Assembly (NCBI RefSeq): GCF_000298295.1
Contig: NZ_AMGM01000001.1
Location: forward strand, 1 to 64,000
Length of the DNA: 64,000 nt
Direction: 5' to 3'
DNA from: Cecembia lonarensis LW9
GTDB lineage: Bacteria; Bacteroidota; Bacteroidia; Cytophagales; Cyclobacteriaceae
Shown: in pieces, positions 63,284 to 64,000 of the stretch
Numbering within the stretch: position 1 is the stretch's first letter
Layout: every line of letters begins with the position of its first letter
Notes under the pieces: model-generated
What the model was told of the DNA's origin: nothing
Databases searched by the model: none
The model's input: the letters and a program-made list of their open reading frames with translations, nothing else
Position numbers and translations under genes: made by a program

Positions 63284-64000
63284 TCATTTATTTTGAACCC
63301 GCTCCCGAATAAAGGCAAAGACATTATGCTCTTCTTCAGGATGAAACCATGTGATTTCCTGATCCCTACGAAACCATGTCATCTGTCTTTTAGCATATCT
63401 TCTTGAATTTCTTTTCAAAAGCCTTATGGCTTCTTCCTTATCATATTTCCCTTCAAGATAACCAAAAATTTCAGAGTAACCGACAGTTTGTAAGGCATTC
63501 AAATACCTAAAAGGAAATAAGGAATAAGCTTCTTCGAAAAGACCTTCTTCTATCATCTGATCCATCCTTAGGTCTATCCTTTGATACAGATCAGCTCTTT
63601 CTCTTTTGAGACCAACTTTAATCACCTCAAAAGGCCTTTGTTGTTTATGCTTTTTTCTAAATGAACTATATGGTTTTCCTGTTGCTCTACTAACTTCAAG
63701 TGCCCGCATTAACCTTTGGGGATTTTTCAAATCAACCTCTTGATAATAGGCTGGATCAACCTGTCGTAACTCGGATTGCAAGTGCTCAATTCCTTTATGC
63801 TCGTACAACTCAATCAAGGCTTTCCTGATACCAGGTTCAACTCCTGGTATTTCATCCATACCATTACAAACCACATCAACAAATAGTCCAGAGCCTCCTG
63901 TTAGGATTACCAAATCCTTATTCTCAAATAGTTTTTCCAGCAGTTTTAAAGTGTCTTTCTCAAATATTTTTACATCATAACTGTCAAAAATCGATTTGTG
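63284..64000 (-). CDS. miaA: tRNA dimethylallyltransferase (5' end outside window)
   Basis: The C-terminal 238 residues of MiaA; the frame is open to the window edge, so the N-terminal part with the first P-loop lies outside. Family segments: LVILTGGSGLFVDVVCNGMD, NPQRLMRALEVSRATGKP, LQTVGYSEIFGYLEGKYDKE and RYAKRQMTWFRRDQEITWFH. The enzyme transfers an isopentenyl-type group to A37 of tRNAs that read UNN codons. The upstream coding sequence (HKSIFDSYDVKIFEKDTL) shows that a TTG at 63913 is not the start. Confidence 0.93.
   Translation of the reverse strand, partial: HKSIFDSYDVKIFEKDTLKLLEKLFENKDLVILTGGSGLFVDVVCNGMDEIPGVEPGIRKALIELYEHKGIEHLQSELRQVDPAYYQEVDLKNPQRLMRALEVSRATGKPYSSFRKKHKQQRPFEVIKVGLKRERADLYQRIDLRMDQMIEEGLFEEAYSLFPFRYLNALQTVGYSEIFGYLEGKYDKEEAIRLLKRNSRRYAKRQMTWFRRDQEITWFHPEEEHNVFAFIRERVQNK

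Noticed and set aside
63350-63370. ATGTGAT inside miaA as another regulon site
   Set aside because: No TAAT/ATTA or CCC extension, no -7 box, and it is inside coding sequence.

Overview
The window reads as chromosomal DNA of a Bacteroidota bacterium, most likely a Cytophagales member of the Cyclobacteriaceae type. Support: a TamL/TamB pair with a lipoprotein TamA variant, a CarboxypepD_reg/TonB-dependent receptor, DUF4168 and GxxExxY proteins, a tricorn-type S41 peptidase, several DUF418 proteins, a TPR-containing NarL-type kinase, -7 promoter boxes of the TANNTTTG kind and little use of Shine-Dalgarno sites. No rRNA, tRNA, CRISPR array, insertion sequence or phage block was seen. Most genes lie on the minus strand.

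Layout. 1-6,360: tamL (runs off the left edge) and tamB, whose ATG is one base out of frame, then a small membrane ORF. 6,500-9,130: an acetyltransferase, a LexA-like repressor with an unknown partner, and a propeller lipoprotein. 9,190-14,460: an outer-membrane uptake cluster (LRR lipoprotein, TonB receptor, beta-helix lipoprotein). 14,750-18,120: citM-like transporter, AtuA large and small proteins and DUF2200. 18,120-24,350: a dispersed repeat, small housekeeping genes, a TPR gene with two nonsense codons and a frameshifted AlbA_2/RecG-like ATPase gene. 24,360-30,360: tricorn peptidase, DUF418, an NTF2-like protein and an exported flavodoxin. 30,590-36,430: a nested palindrome and a three-gene planctomycete-type cytochrome operon. 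36,570-59,590: an accessory region with three toxin-antitoxin type modules (VapBC, HipBA, HigBA), two amidohydrolases, two more DUF418 proteins (one GC-rich and probably acquired), an HExxH peptidase, an SDR, an AAA14 ATPase, a two-heme-motif cytochrome, YceI, an AraC regulator and a NarL/LuxR two-component system. 59,690-64,000: S10 peptidase, ssb, pfkA, a small coiled-coil protein and miaA (runs off the right edge).

Main observation. Eight minus-strand promoters between 29,165 and 57,384 share a core, TATCACATNATTA, in seven of them followed by a close match to GGGTATTGT. In all eight a -7-like box begins exactly 41 bases after the first base of the motif. They stand before DUF418-1, amidohydrolase-1 (plus DUF418-2), a membrane protein, the HExxH peptidase, the SDR, a 46-residue membrane protein, the cytochrome c protein and the LuxR-type response regulator itself. 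This looks like one regulon, possibly run by that two-component system. In five of the eight the predicted leader is long and filled with short iterated words followed by their inverted copies; the other three leaders are short. The leader in front of the response regulator holds five GAAATA and seven TATTTC words in regular spacing.
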